Positions 37,526 to 45,412 of a stretch of DNA of 64,000 bases are shown here, piece by piece (within the stretch, counting starts at the first letter, position 1; the number at the start of each line of letters is the position of its first letter). The notes beneath the pieces were generated by a model. That model was not told where the DNA came from and ran no database searches. It saw only the letters and a list, made by a program, of their open reading frames with translations. The stretch spans positions 96,342 through 160,341 of the forward strand of contig NZ_JAQZAL010000016.1 in NCBI RefSeq assembly GCF_028737205.1, written 5' to 3'. Source of the DNA: Actinomycetospora lutea (GTDB taxonomy: Bacteria; Actinomycetota; Actinomycetes; Mycobacteriales; Pseudonocardiaceae). The position numbers and the translations under genes were made by a program.

Positions 37526-38308
37526 CTACCGGCTCACGCCGCCGTGGGGCCGGCGGGCCGTCGTGCACCACAGGCCCCGGGGCCCGCGCTCGTGGTGGAC
37601 GACGTCCTGTCCCGCCGCCGCGAGCCGGTCGCGCACGCGCTCCGGCGCCAGGCGCAGCTTGGGGTAGCTGCTCGCGTGCATGACCCAGCCATCCCGGGTG
37701 CGGACGTGGACGATGTCGTGCACCTCCACCACGTCGGGGCGGGCGACGTCGAGGAAGCACGTCAGGATCTTGTCCTCGTCGCTGCGGACGGGGACGAACC
37801 GGTCGGTGCCGCGCAGGTCGACGGTGAGGTCGCGGTAGGTCAGCACGACCGTCCCGCCGGGCCGCAGCGCGCGGGTCACGCCGGCGAACAGCGCGTCCAC
37901 GGCGGCCGGCGAGGCGAGGTGCAGCAGGGTGTCGCCCATGCACACGACCACCGCCACGGACCCCGGGGCCAGCTCCTCGACCGCCGTGACGGCGTCGGTC
38001 TCCCGGGTCCGCACGGCGGGCCGGCCGGCGGCGTGTGCCCGCAGCTCGGCGAGCAGGGTGGGGTCGGGGTCGACGCCGAGGACGTCCGCGTAGCCGAGGT
38101 CGGCGAGCGCGAGGGTCTGTGCGCCCGACCCGCAGCCCAGGTCCACGGCGGTGCCGTCGCGGGGCGGGGGCAGGAGCGGGGCGAGCAGGTCCCGCTGACC
38201 GGCCGCCGTGCGCTCGATGTCGCCGCCGAGCATCCACGTGTACTGCGCGGCGAGCAGACGGTCGTAGTGGCCGGTGACCCGGGGCTCGGTGGTGCTGTCG
38301 GTGGTCAT
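37526..38308 (-). CDS. Class I SAM-dependent methyltransferase
   Basis: This 260-residue protein has the SAM-binding motif I VDLGCGSGAQTLALADLG, acidic loop GVDPDP, and motif IV region VVVCMGDTLLHL. The C-terminal half (VVLTYRDLTVDLRG, EVHDIVHVRTRDGW) resembles small-molecule methyltransferases. It overlaps the upstream HxlR gene by ATGA, so the two are co-transcribed. The substrate is unknown. Confidence 0.85.
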   Translation of the reverse strand: MTTDSTTEPRVTGHYDRLLAAQYTWMLGGDIERTAAGQRDLLAPLLPPPRDGTAVDLGCGSGAQTLALADLGYADVLGVDPDPTLLAELRAHAAGRPAVRTRETDAVTAVEELAPGSVAVVVCMGDTLLHLASPAAVDALFAGVTRALRPGGTVVLTYRDLTVDLRGTDRFVPVRSDEDKILTCFLDVARPDVVEVHDIVHVRTRDGWVMHASSYPKLRLAPERVRDRLAAAGQDVVHHERGPRGLWCTTARRPHGGVSR

Positions 38309-39054
38309 GCCTCCACGGTCGGGGCCGCGGAACGGTCGTCACCAGTCCGGGAATCGGACTGGTGCGGCTGGTCGGCCTCCTCGGCGAGCCGGGCGATCGT
38401 GGCGTGCCAGGGCGTCGCCGGGTCGAACCAGCGGGGGAACTCCGTCGCGATCGACCGCGGCCCGGCGATCGTGATCGTGCCGTCGGCGAGGGCGTCGGGG
38501 AACCGGCGTCGGCCGATGAACCACCGCTGCAGCTCGGCGGTGTCGCCGGTGACGACCACGTCGACCGCGTGCCCCGGGTCGTGGCTGCAGGCCGTGGAGC
38601 CCGCCGCCTCGAGCAGCAGCCACTGCCGCGCCTCGGGACGCCGGCAGCGCAGCTCGACGACGGTGCGGTCCGGCGGCAGGCGCGCGGCGCGGACCTTCTC
38701 CGACATCCGGAACGCCAGCATCGCCGGGTCGAGCTGCTCGGGTGCGGGGTCGGCGAACAGGCGCCGCACCGACCACTCGCCGAGCGCCATCAGCACCGGC
38801 TCGAGTTCCCGGCCCGCCTCGGTGAGGGAGTACGCGACGGCGCGCCCGCTGCCGTGCCCCGTCCGCGTGACGAGCCCGGCCCGCTCGAGCCGGCGGAGCC
38901 GTCCGGCGAGCATCGAGCGCGAGCAGCGCGGCAGGCAGCGGTGCAGGTCGTTGAACCCGCGCGGTGGTCCCAGGAGATCCCGGACGATCAGCAGGTTCCA
39001 CCGCTCGGCGACGATCTCCGCCGCCGTCTCGATCGGGCAGTACTGCGTCAGCAC
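38305..39054 (-). CDS. HxlR-family winged-helix regulator with C-terminal SCP2-like domain
   Basis: This 249-residue protein begins with the HxlR fold: YCPIETAAEIVAERWNLLIVRDLL, then FNDLHRCLPRCSRSMLAGRLRRLE, and the wing YSLTEAGRELEPVL. About 120 further residues (WFIGRRRFPDALADGTITIAG) resemble an SCP2-like lipid-binding domain, as in many actinobacterial members. Cysteines at 6, 40 and 44 could sense redox or metal. It is coupled to the methyltransferase downstream. Confidence 0.88.
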   Translation of the reverse strand: MLTQYCPIETAAEIVAERWNLLIVRDLLGPPRGFNDLHRCLPRCSRSMLAGRLRRLERAGLVTRTGHGSGRAVAYSLTEAGRELEPVLMALGEWSVRRLFADPAPEQLDPAMLAFRMSEKVRAARLPPDRTVVELRCRRPEARQWLLLEAAGSTACSHDPGHAVDVVVTGDTAELQRWFIGRRRFPDALADGTITIAGPRSIATEFPRWFDPATPWHATIARLAEEADQPHQSDSRTGDDRSAAPTVEA

Positions 39055-39110
39055 CCGGCCAGCATCGCCGTGCCCGGTCCTCGATCGCCAGGGTCCCGCG
39101 CCCTGACAGG

Positions 39111-39209
39111 GTGCTCACCGTGGACGACGTCGCGACCCCGCTGCCCCTCACCGGCGAGCGCACCGTGCCCGGGCTGGACGTCGAGAACTACTGGTTCCAG
39201 GTCACCTGA
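39111..39209 (+). pseudogene. Orphaned 5' end of the methyltransferase gene, left of the element
   Basis: Thirty-two codons from GTG 39111 read VLTVDDVATP followed by LPLTGERTVPGLDVENYWF, then leave homology (QVT) and stop. The shared 19 residues are identical to residues 12-30 of the methyltransferase at 48939. This is the ancestral start of that gene, cut off by integration of the 39-49 kb element. Confidence 0.9.
39141..39198 (+). repeat. Left attachment repeat of the integrated element (58 bp)
   Basis: It matches 48972-49029 over 58 bases with two mismatches (39164 C versus 48995 G, and 39170 C versus 49001 G). Both are silent third-codon changes. The longest identical block is 28 bases (39171-39198). 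It encodes part of a protein, not a tRNA. Confidence 0.93.
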
Positions 39210-39307
39210 GCATTGTGCGGAGCAGCGTCGCCGCAGGTGGCCAGGAAGCGCTATGCGCGCAGTTTCCGTGGCAGATGAGGAAGGCGCCCGATGACGGGTT
39301 GGCTGCA

Positions 39308-40453
39308 TCAGTCGGGCGCGCCGCCAGCCGGGTAGGCGCAGCGCACGCACCTCCCGTTGATAAGCCGATCGGACCCTAGGCCACCCGGGACGCCAGGTCG
39401 ATCGCAGCGCTCGCATCTGCCGGCGACCCGAGGCTCAGGGATCAACGACGGGTCGACTCCGTACGCGCAGGGCGCGCTGGTACCACGATTGTCCTGGTGC
39501 CTGGGCCCGCCAACGAGGAGCGGCTCCAACTCGTCCACGTACTTCCGGTGGTCGACGGCGTCGAGCATGACGATGCCCTGCCTGGAGTGCGCGTCAACGC
39601 GGAGGAGCTGGCGCACAGGGGCGAGCTCGGCGACCCGGTCCACCGTCAGGCCGGGATAGGGCTCCCACCGGGGGTGCCACCCCCCGCAGTGCCGTCCTCT
39701 ACGACCAGGCGTGGGACAGGCGTCGAAGTTGAGCGGTCGGCACTTCTCGACGCGCATCTTGCGGGGGCCGCCGATGACCGTCCACGAGTTCCGGGGCGTC
39801 CGCGAGCGCGGCAGCTCCTGGGTCTCCACGTGGGTGACCTTGTAGGCCCACGCGTTGTGCGGGCGGTCGGCGGACCACACGAGCGGGACACCGACGTTGC
39901 CTGCCTTCTTGTCGCGGCCGAGGACCTGGCGCTCGGTGAGCGTGCTGTGTTGCACCTCGACGCCGACGACCAGGCCGTCTGGGCCGGTGATCGCGACGTC
40001 GAGACGGTTCCCGCTCGGGAGGCGTACCTCCTGGTCGGTGGTGTAGCCGGCATCGTCGCCGGCCCGTTGCCAGTAGTCCTGCTGCCACCGGTGCTGGTCA
40101 GTCATCTCGTGGACGATGTGGTCCTCGAGCCCCCACTTCTGCCGAACCGAGGGATGGTGGCAGATGACCCACATCCCGTTGCGCTTCTGCAGGTAGACCC
40201 AGGCCCCGTGGACCCGCCCGTCGATCGGGTCACGCTTGGCGGCCAGGCGTGGATTGTCGTCGTGCTCTCGGCACTCAAGCACGCCCTCGCCGCACTTCTG
40301 CCACAGCTCGCTGATGATCGCCAGGGAGTCAGCGTCGGCCGACGGACTGATCTCGATGTCCCGCCTGTGGGGGATGCTCGTCGCGCGGATGGCCACGGCA
40401 TCATTGTGGACCCGAGGCCCGACATCGCCGCGCTCCGCGATCACCTCGCCCAT
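39308..40453 (-). CDS. CoiA-like protein with putative PD-(D/E)XK nuclease core and zinc tail
   Basis: From ATG 40453 the protein has 381 residues. Residues 150-168 (RLDVAITGPDGLVVGVEVQ) give an Asp152, Glu166, Gln168 pattern of CoiA/PD-(D/E)XK nucleases. Upstream, HHPSVRQKWGLEDHIVHEM and QHRWQQDYW resemble the N-terminal part of actinobacterial CoiA-family proteins. The C-terminus is a four-Cys zinc ribbon (347, 350, 369, 372) ending RCVRCAYPAG, like the end of the element's ATPase. The open frame extends upstream, but that part is low-complexity; a GTG about 30 codons earlier is an alternative start. Confidence 0.7.
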   Translation of the reverse strand: MGEVIAERGDVGPRVHNDAVAIRATSIPHRRDIEISPSADADSLAIISELWQKCGEGVLECREHDDNPRLAAKRDPIDGRVHGAWVYLQKRNGMWVICHHPSVRQKWGLEDHIVHEMTDQHRWQQDYWQRAGDDAGYTTDQEVRLPSGNRLDVAITGPDGLVVGVEVQHSTLTERQVLGRDKKAGNVGVPLVWSADRPHNAWAYKVTHVETQELPRSRTPRNSWTVIGGPRKMRVEKCRPLNFDACPTPGRRGRHCGGWHPRWEPYPGLTVDRVAELAPVRQLLRVDAHSRQGIVMLDAVDHRKYVDELEPLLVGGPRHQDNRGTSAPCAYGVDPSLIPEPRVAGRCERCDRPGVPGGLGSDRLINGRCVRCAYPAGGAPD

Positions 40454-41064
40454 CGTCCGAAGCGTCTTGGCCTCGATCGCGGGAGCTACGCACTCGCAAG
40501 CCCGACGGGCATGACGAGCCAGAACAGCAGCCAGCCGCCGCACTGAACCCACCCAATGATCAAACCGGTGGCGGGAGACCGTGCCCCCCACGCAGGCCAC
40601 GCCTCGACTCCGGGAGGGCCATCCGCCCGCGGGTGACGCCCCGGCGCGCCGATCGAGGGCCCACGCGGCGTCGTGGCCGCGGGTGGCGTGCCAGCCCTCC
40701 GGGACCCGGAGGTGTCGGGCCCGTCGGCGCGCAGCACGCGTCCGGTCGGCGCGCAGCACCCGCCAGGGCGCGGACCGGCCGACGTGGTTCGACAAGTGCT
40801 GCAGGTCGCCGGCTACGACCCCACTGGCGGGCCTGGTCGACGACGCGCGCTGGTGACCGCCGGCAAGGGTGTAACGGGGAGCCCCGAGATGGCCTGAGGC
40901 ACCCCCGGGGTAGTGCACGCGGAGGCTCGGGGTGATATAAAGAAGAAGCCCGGGGCACACCGGCCCCGGGCTCCCACTGAGTGGCCACGCATCGCGACCA
41001 GCTCGACCTCGCACCTCGAGTCTAGCGATGCGTGTCCCCTCGCCCAACACGAGAAAGACACGAC
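40454..41064. other. Non-coding region of the element with repeats and a hairpin
   Basis: No convincing gene is seen in these ~610 bases. It contains two tandem copies of a 22-bp unit (40721-40742 and 40743-40764) sharing gtcggcgcgcagcac. An A/T-rich patch (40934-40947) borders a 9-bp hairpin. The region could hold the element's replication origin or the promoters of the divergent coiA-like and dndB-like genes. Confidence 0.5.
40947..40972 (-). terminator. Hairpin with T-rich flank on the minus strand
   Basis: agcccgggg (40947-40955) pairs with ccccgggct (40964-40972) around an 8-base loop. Read on the minus strand it is followed by cttcttctttat, resembling a Rho-independent terminator. There is no minus-strand gene directly before it, so its role may be to insulate or to act in the 5' leader of the plus-strand gene. 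Confidence 0.5.
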
Positions 41065-42213
41065 ATGCGACAGACGATCACCGCCATGCAGACCGGCGGG
41101 CTCGACCAGCCCAAGGTCTTCGTCGGCAACTACCAGCAGGTCCGGATGCTGACCGTGCCGGTCACCGAGCTGGTCGGGCGCAAGCCGTCCCCCCAGTTCG
41201 CCCACCAGGTCGGCCGCATCTCCGGCCTTCACGGCATGATCCAGCGGGACTTCAAGGGCGCGAAGCGTGTCAACGCCACGCGGGACCTGCCGGACTACGT
41301 CAACCAGAACCTGATGCCCGACGGCACGTGGATCGGGCCGGTGTGGAAGTTCGACATCTGGCTGCCCGCCCCGCTCATCGCCGGCGAGGAGCTCATCGCG
41401 GGCGTCCAGGAGTACGACGTCGACCCCTTCAACATGGGCTTCCTGCTCGACGGTGAGAGCCGCTGCTACGCCCTCGAGTCGATGTACCTGGCCGAGCAGG
41501 ACGAGAAGCGCCTGCGCGCGCTGCTCGAGGTCCCCCTGGTCATCCAGGTCTACGACGGGCTCGACGCCGACCGGGCGGCCCAGCACTTCGCCGACCTCAA
41601 CGGCCAGGGCGTCGGGATCACCCCGAACCTGACGCTGAGCCACGACATCCGCGACCCGTGGACCAAGGTGGCCCGGCGGGTGTTCAACGACCTGGACATC
41701 CCGCTCGAGCACGAGGCCCGCCAGGTCCGTCGGGCCAGCGACAAGGTCCTCACCATGCTGGGCGCCCGGACCATGGTCGCCGCCGTGGCCCGCGGGGTCA
41801 GCGCGGTCTCCTACGGCGCCGGGCCCATCCCCGGCGACGTGGAGGGTCAGCGGGTCGACTTCGACCGGCTCTACTCCGCGGCCGTGGCCTGGCTCGGCTA
41901 CGTCTTCGAGACGTTCGGGCGCGAGGCCTTCCGGGACCCCACTCTGGTGCTGCGGGCCATGCCGATGATCGCCGCGATCGGGGCGCTCGGCCGGCCCTAC
42001 TACACCGGCGACTCCCCCGGGCAGGTCCGCGCCCGCGCGATCCTGCAGGAGATCACCGACTGGTCCGGTGGCCCCCGGTGGAACGGCATCGCGGGCAAGT
42101 ACAACGAGGGCACCGGCCGGTTCAGCGTCGGCTCCGGCAAGGAGACCGGCTACGCTGCGTACCGGGCCCTCACCGACCCGCAGGACGCCGGCTACCGCGC
42201 CCTGCGCGTCTGA
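41065..42213 (+). CDS. DndB-like DGQHR-domain protein
   Basis: From ATG 41065 the protein has 382 residues. The LLDGESRCYALES segment (near residue 130) stands where DndB proteins have the DGQHR motif, and FADLNGQGVGITPNLTLSHDIRDPW matches the downstream conserved block. DndB regulates DNA phosphorothioation; relatives without dnd genes are frequent on actinobacterial mobile elements and their job is unknown. No dndA, C, D or E is present here. The start follows gagaaag by 7 bases; a GTG at 41032 would add 11 residues. It is one of two plus-strand genes in the element. Confidence 0.72.
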   Translation: MRQTITAMQTGGLDQPKVFVGNYQQVRMLTVPVTELVGRKPSPQFAHQVGRISGLHGMIQRDFKGAKRVNATRDLPDYVNQNLMPDGTWIGPVWKFDIWLPAPLIAGEELIAGVQEYDVDPFNMGFLLDGESRCYALESMYLAEQDEKRLRALLEVPLVIQVYDGLDADRAAQHFADLNGQGVGITPNLTLSHDIRDPWTKVARRVFNDLDIPLEHEARQVRRASDKVLTMLGARTMVAAVARGVSAVSYGAGPIPGDVEGQRVDFDRLYSAAVAWLGYVFETFGREAFRDPTLVLRAMPMIAAIGALGRPYYTGDSPGQVRARAILQEITDWSGGPRWNGIAGKYNEGTGRFSVGSGKETGYAAYRALTDPQDAGYRALRV

Positions 42214-42226
42214 CCGGCCGACACCA

Positions 42227-42260
42227 GAGGGGCCTCATCCCAGCCGGGGTGGGGCCCCTC
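42227..42260 (+). terminator. Hairpin terminator after the DndB-like gene
   Basis: gaggggcc (42227-42234) pairs with ggcccctc (42253-42260), 14 bases after the stop codon. There is no T-tract. Confidence 0.6.
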
Positions 42261-42346
42261 GTCGCGCCGTTGGGACCACACCGGGTCGACACCAGCCACA
42301 GCCTGTCCGGTGACGACGTCGACCGACGACCTCGAGCCACTGCTCG

Positions 42347-42670
42347 TCAGCCTCCGGCGGCGTGCTTGTCGTACGCGCTGAGCACCTCGGCCCACGCATC
42401 ACGGTCGGCGTCGTCGTGGGTGTAGGCCACCGCGTCGTGCCGGTCCACGCCCTGCTCCTCAAGCCACGCCGTGCGCGCCCGGCGCCACCGGATGTGGGCG
42501 GTCCACGCCTGCCCGAACATGTCGTCGTGGTGGTGCATGAGGTCCGACTCGCGCAGGTAGTTCTCCGCGCCCTGCGGGGCCGGCCACCACTCCCGGACCA
42601 GGAACCGACAGAGCTCGAGGGGCGCGCTCGCGAACGTGACGTCACGCGGCCGGTCGTCGGGCGCCCTCAC
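42347..42670 (-). CDS. Hypothetical phage-type protein
   Basis: This 107-residue protein (APLELCRFLVREWWPAPQG, AWTAHIRWRRARTAWLEEQG) is rich in Trp and charged residues. Its GTG start overlaps the stop of the terminase-small-like gene by GTGA, so both are made from one message. It is the last gene of the minus-strand block. I do not recognise the family. Confidence 0.6.
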   Translation of the reverse strand: MRAPDDRPRDVTFASAPLELCRFLVREWWPAPQGAENYLRESDLMHHHDDMFGQAWTAHIRWRRARTAWLEEQGVDRHDAVAYTHDDADRDAWAEVLSAYDKHAAGG

Positions 42671-43053
42671 GACGGGACCGGGCCGATCCGACCGACACCC
42701 GACCGGTAGGTCCGCCGACCCTGGTGGGCGCTACGGTGGCCGCCACGGGTCTGCGGACGGACGCCGTCGCGGTCCGGCACCCTTAGCCCGGCGACGAGCT
42801 TGCCCAACAGGGCCTCGCACTGCCGAATCTCGGTCAGCGCCGGGTGAGCCTTCGGGCCGTCCCGGCCATCGGCCAGGAACCCCTGGTCGGCGACGAGGGC
42901 CTCGAGCGCCTCGATCCGGTCGGCGACTGCCACGACGCGACGGAGCATCTCGATCTCGTGCGCGTCGAGCTGCCAGACGCCGGCGACCGCGTCCCACCAC
43001 CGACGCCCCGTTAGGCCCATGTCGGGCGGAGCGGGGCCGTTGTCAGGGGCCAA
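42667..43053 (-). CDS. Putative phage terminase small subunit (P27-like)
   Basis: This 128-residue protein has GLTGRRWWDAVAGVWQLDAHE, then LRRVVAVADRIEALEALVADQG and HPALTEIRQCEALLGKLVAGLRVP. This is the usual order in P27-type small terminases of actinobacteriophages (G-x-x-G-R-x-x-W-D, a D-x-I-E-x-L helix, H-P-A-L-x-E-x-R). It would recognise the packaging site and recruit a large terminase, which the element lacks. Satellites use such proteins to redirect helper packaging. The TTG start has GAGGGGG 9 bases upstream. Confidence 0.65.
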   Translation of the reverse strand: MAPDNGPAPPDMGLTGRRWWDAVAGVWQLDAHEIEMLRRVVAVADRIEALEALVADQGFLADGRDGPKAHPALTEIRQCEALLGKLVAGLRVPDRDGVRPQTRGGHRSAHQGRRTYRSGVGRIGPVPS

Positions 43054-43181
43054 GATGATCTACCCCCTCGTTCGATCCAGGGTGGTCGTACCGGCGACAC
43101 CAGCACCTCCCGGTGCGGCGCGGGGGTGGGGGCCGGGGGATCCCGCCACGGTCTCCGCCTTCCCCGCAGCCACGGTGACGA

Positions 43182-43613
43182 TCACGACCGCTCCCATCCG
43201 AAACCTTCGTAGCCGGCGAGGGCCCAGCCGAGCGCGGCGCGCAGACGCGAGGCGGTGGCGTACCCGAACGACCAGTCATCGAGCTGGAACGCAGGACCGC
43301 GGGGTCCCGGCCCGCGCTCGTGCGTCAGCTTGAACGGGTCCAGGCGCTGCTCACCGAGGCTGACGACGCGATCTATCTCCCAGACGTCCACGCCGTCCCC
43401 CGTGCGGTCCGGGGGCTTGCGGGGGGTCGTGTGGCGACCGAGGGCCCAGCCCAGCGCGGCGTGCAAGCGCCGGGCGGTGGCGGCCCCGAACGACCGGTCA
43501 TCGAGCCAGAACGTGAGCTCCTGCGACATGCCGTCGACGGTCAGCTCGAACGCATCCAGATCCCACACGTACTGGCCGTTCTGCCTGCGGTCCGGGTTGC
43601 CCTGCGCGCTCAC
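43182..43613 (-). CDS. Hypothetical protein with internal duplication
   Basis: This 143-residue protein consists of two copies of one unit. The units end FWLDDRSFGAATARRLHAALGWAL and FQLDDWSFGYATASRLRAALGWAL (12-residue core LDDxSFGxATAxRL in both), each preceded by a V-W-(D/E)-(L/I)-D segment. No family is recognised. The GTG overlaps the preceding gene's stop. A 128-base gap without genes separates it from the terminase-like gene downstream. Confidence 0.65.
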   Translation of the reverse strand: MSAQGNPDRRQNGQYVWDLDAFELTVDGMSQELTFWLDDRSFGAATARRLHAALGWALGRHTTPRKPPDRTGDGVDVWEIDRVVSLGEQRLDPFKLTHERGPGPRGPAFQLDDWSFGYATASRLRAALGWALAGYEGFGWERS

Positions 43614-43864
43614 GACTCACCAACCAGCTCGTCGCGGAGGGTCACGGCGAGAACCCGGACATCGGCGACGGTGGCGCCGGACCCCGTGCTGCCCTTGCGA
43701 ACTCCGTCGGTCGCCAGGACGCGAGATCGTCCCCGTCGTCGAGCAGGCGCAGCACTACCCGGGCGCACCCGGTCCGGCGAGGGGTCGGCGAGGTGCTTGG
43801 CGAACCGCTCCCAGGCGTCGACCCCGCCCGGCTCGGCCGTGGGTGCCGCGTCCATCGGGATCAA
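43610..43864 (-). CDS. Hypothetical small protein
   Basis: This 84-residue protein from TTG 43864 (an ATG three codons later is as likely) has an acidic N-terminus and ends VLAVTLRDELVGES. It is translationally coupled by GTGA to the duplicated-unit protein. It lies between the capsid gene and the small-protein block. No function can be proposed. Confidence 0.5.
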   Translation of the reverse strand: MIPMDAAPTAEPGGVDAWERFAKHLADPSPDRVRPGSAAPARRRGRSRVLATDGVRKGSTGSGATVADVRVLAVTLRDELVGES

Positions 43865-43955
43865 AACAAGATCGCGTTTGGTGATCAGCTCTCCACCCCC
43901 CGTATCGAGCCGACAACGTCATACAAGTGAAACAGCCCATGCCAAGCAACTGGGG

Positions 43956-44867
43956 TCAGGCAGCTGGGCCGATAGTGGCCACCGGGACGTCGGCCACCCC
44001 CGCCGAGTTCACCGGCTCGGCCAGGACGTGACCGATGCGCAGCACACACCGCATGGCGGTGCAGTCCTCTTGCAGAAGGTTGGTCGCGATCGTGCCGTCC
44101 GGGTTCTGCACGATGCCGGAGTTGAACATCTCGAACGAGAGATCATGGCGGATGCCGTAGAGCACGCTTTGCCAGTCCGCGACGATCGCCGTGGCCACGG
44201 CGGCGTCCCAGTAGGTGGGGTCCACCCGGATCGGCAGGCCGGCCACCGACAGCGGGTAGGTCGACCCCACCGGGTTCGCGGTCAGGCTCTGCGTGCGCTC
44301 GCGGCTTGCGGCGTACTGCCAGCCCGGCCGGACCACCGCGGCCGTCGGCGCGTGCTCCGTCACAGATACCTGCTCGGCGGCCTCCAGCAGATCAGCGGCG
44401 CTGTCCGCGGACGGGGTGACCACCTGGGTGGCCGTGGTCGCCGCGGCGACCATGCCGGCCCCGAAGCTAGCCGGCGCCCCGGCCCCGAACATCACGGCCA
44501 TGTCCACCCGGCGAGCGAACGCGCGGGAGATCAGCGGACGGACCGCGGCCCAGATATCCCACTCGGAGTCCTCCAGCACGCTGTCCGGGATGATCACGAT
44601 CGCGGCCAGCTCCTCGGCAGTGAGGGTCACTGACTCCCAGGTCGCTGCCGTGACGGCCTTGCGGGCCGGCGCCCCCGTCTCGCCGGTCAGCCACGACGCG
44701 TCGGGTACCGAGGTGAGCACCGGGACGCTGCTGTCCCGGGTCGACACCGGCACCTGCCGGCCCAGGCTCATCACGGTGGACTCGGTGCGGACCTCGCCCA
44801 GGATCGCCTGCGCGATCTGCTGAGGGATGTCACCGGCGGCGCCGATGCGGTCGATCACTGTGGCCAT
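43956..44867 (-). CDS. Phage major capsid protein, HK97 fold
   Basis: This 303-residue protein reads as the mature HK97-type capsid protein without a long scaffold domain. It has an N-terminal IPQQIAQAILGEVRTESTVM, then VPVSTRDSSVPVLT, the E-loop-like TGETGAPARKAVTAATWESV, the spine helix LISRAFARRVDMAVMFG, and the A-domain end with YGIRHDLSFEMFNSG. It would form the shell. No protease, portal or tail gene is adjacent, so assembly must use helper components if it works at all. Confidence 0.88.
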   Translation of the reverse strand: MATVIDRIGAAGDIPQQIAQAILGEVRTESTVMSLGRQVPVSTRDSSVPVLTSVPDASWLTGETGAPARKAVTAATWESVTLTAEELAAIVIIPDSVLEDSEWDIWAAVRPLISRAFARRVDMAVMFGAGAPASFGAGMVAAATTATQVVTPSADSAADLLEAAEQVSVTEHAPTAAVVRPGWQYAASRERTQSLTANPVGSTYPLSVAGLPIRVDPTYWDAAVATAIVADWQSVLYGIRHDLSFEMFNSGIVQNPDGTIATNLLQEDCTAMRCVLRIGHVLAEPVNSAGVADVPVATIGPAA

Positions 44868-45412
44868 GTCTGCGGTACCTCATCCGGGCAGCGGGGCGAG
44901 CAGGAGCTACACGACGAGATCGGCGGCCACGACGTCAGGCTCTCCACCGCGTCGCGGGCCTGCGGGCCCATCGCGACGATGTCGGAGCACCGCAACAGCA
45001 ACGTGGCCGGCCCGGCGTCGTCGCAGCACCCCAGCTCGAAGCACTGGGCCGCGACCGCGTGCCAACCGTCGAAGTCGTCGGCGTCGTCGTCCTCGTCACC
45101 GCCCGCGGGGGGCGTGGCCGGGCCAGGCCCGTGGTGGACAACGTGCTCCCCTGGCCCCGGCTCGGGGCCTGTTTGACCGGCGCCCCGTAGCGGGTCGGCA
45201 CCGTCGTCCTCGGACCAGTGTCCCTCACCGCCGATCTCGGCGCGACCACGACCAGGGTCCGGCGGCAGGGCCGCGGGAGACCGGCCAGGGGGTCGACCTC
45301 GTGCACCTGGCACAGCTCGGGGGCCGGCGGCGCCCTCGTCGGTGGGCACCAGCTCGGAGCAACGCACCAGGGCGCAGCGGGCCGGCTGGGGCCGGCGGGC
45401 CGGCGGGTTCAC
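44855..45412 (-). CDS. Cys-rich hypothetical protein between ATPase and capsid genes
   Basis: This 185-residue frame runs from a GTG overlapping the ATPase stop to a stop 13 bases inside the capsid gene. Its middle is proline-, glycine- and aspartate-rich. Two similar segments, LVRCSELVP near the start and LLRCSDIVA near residue 150, and a final cluster SSCSSCSPRC suggest metal binding. The tight overlaps support it; composition alone would not. It could be a capsid accessory or scaffold protein. Confidence 0.5.
   Translation of the reverse strand: MNPPARRPQPARCALVRCSELVPTDEGAAGPRAVPGARGRPPGRSPAALPPDPGRGRAEIGGEGHWSEDDGADPLRGAGQTGPEPGPGEHVVHHGPGPATPPAGGDEDDDADDFDGWHAVAAQCFELGCCDDAGPATLLLRCSDIVAMGPQARDAVESLTSWPPISSCSSCSPRCPDEVPQTWPQ

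Noticed and set aside
39141..39198. tRNA gene as integration target
   Set aside because: The repeat reads as protein code with silent differences and has no tRNA folding pattern; I recognise no tRNA or rRNA gene anywhere in the window.
40721..40764. Two 22-bp repeats considered as CRISPR or iterons
   Set aside because: Only two adjacent imperfect copies with no spacers and no cas genes. They are kept only as a note within the non-coding region.
40454..41050. N-terminal extension of the CoiA-like protein to 580 residues
   Set aside because: The extra ~200 residues are low-complexity Arg/Ala/Gly sequence with no family similarity and span the repeats and the hairpin.
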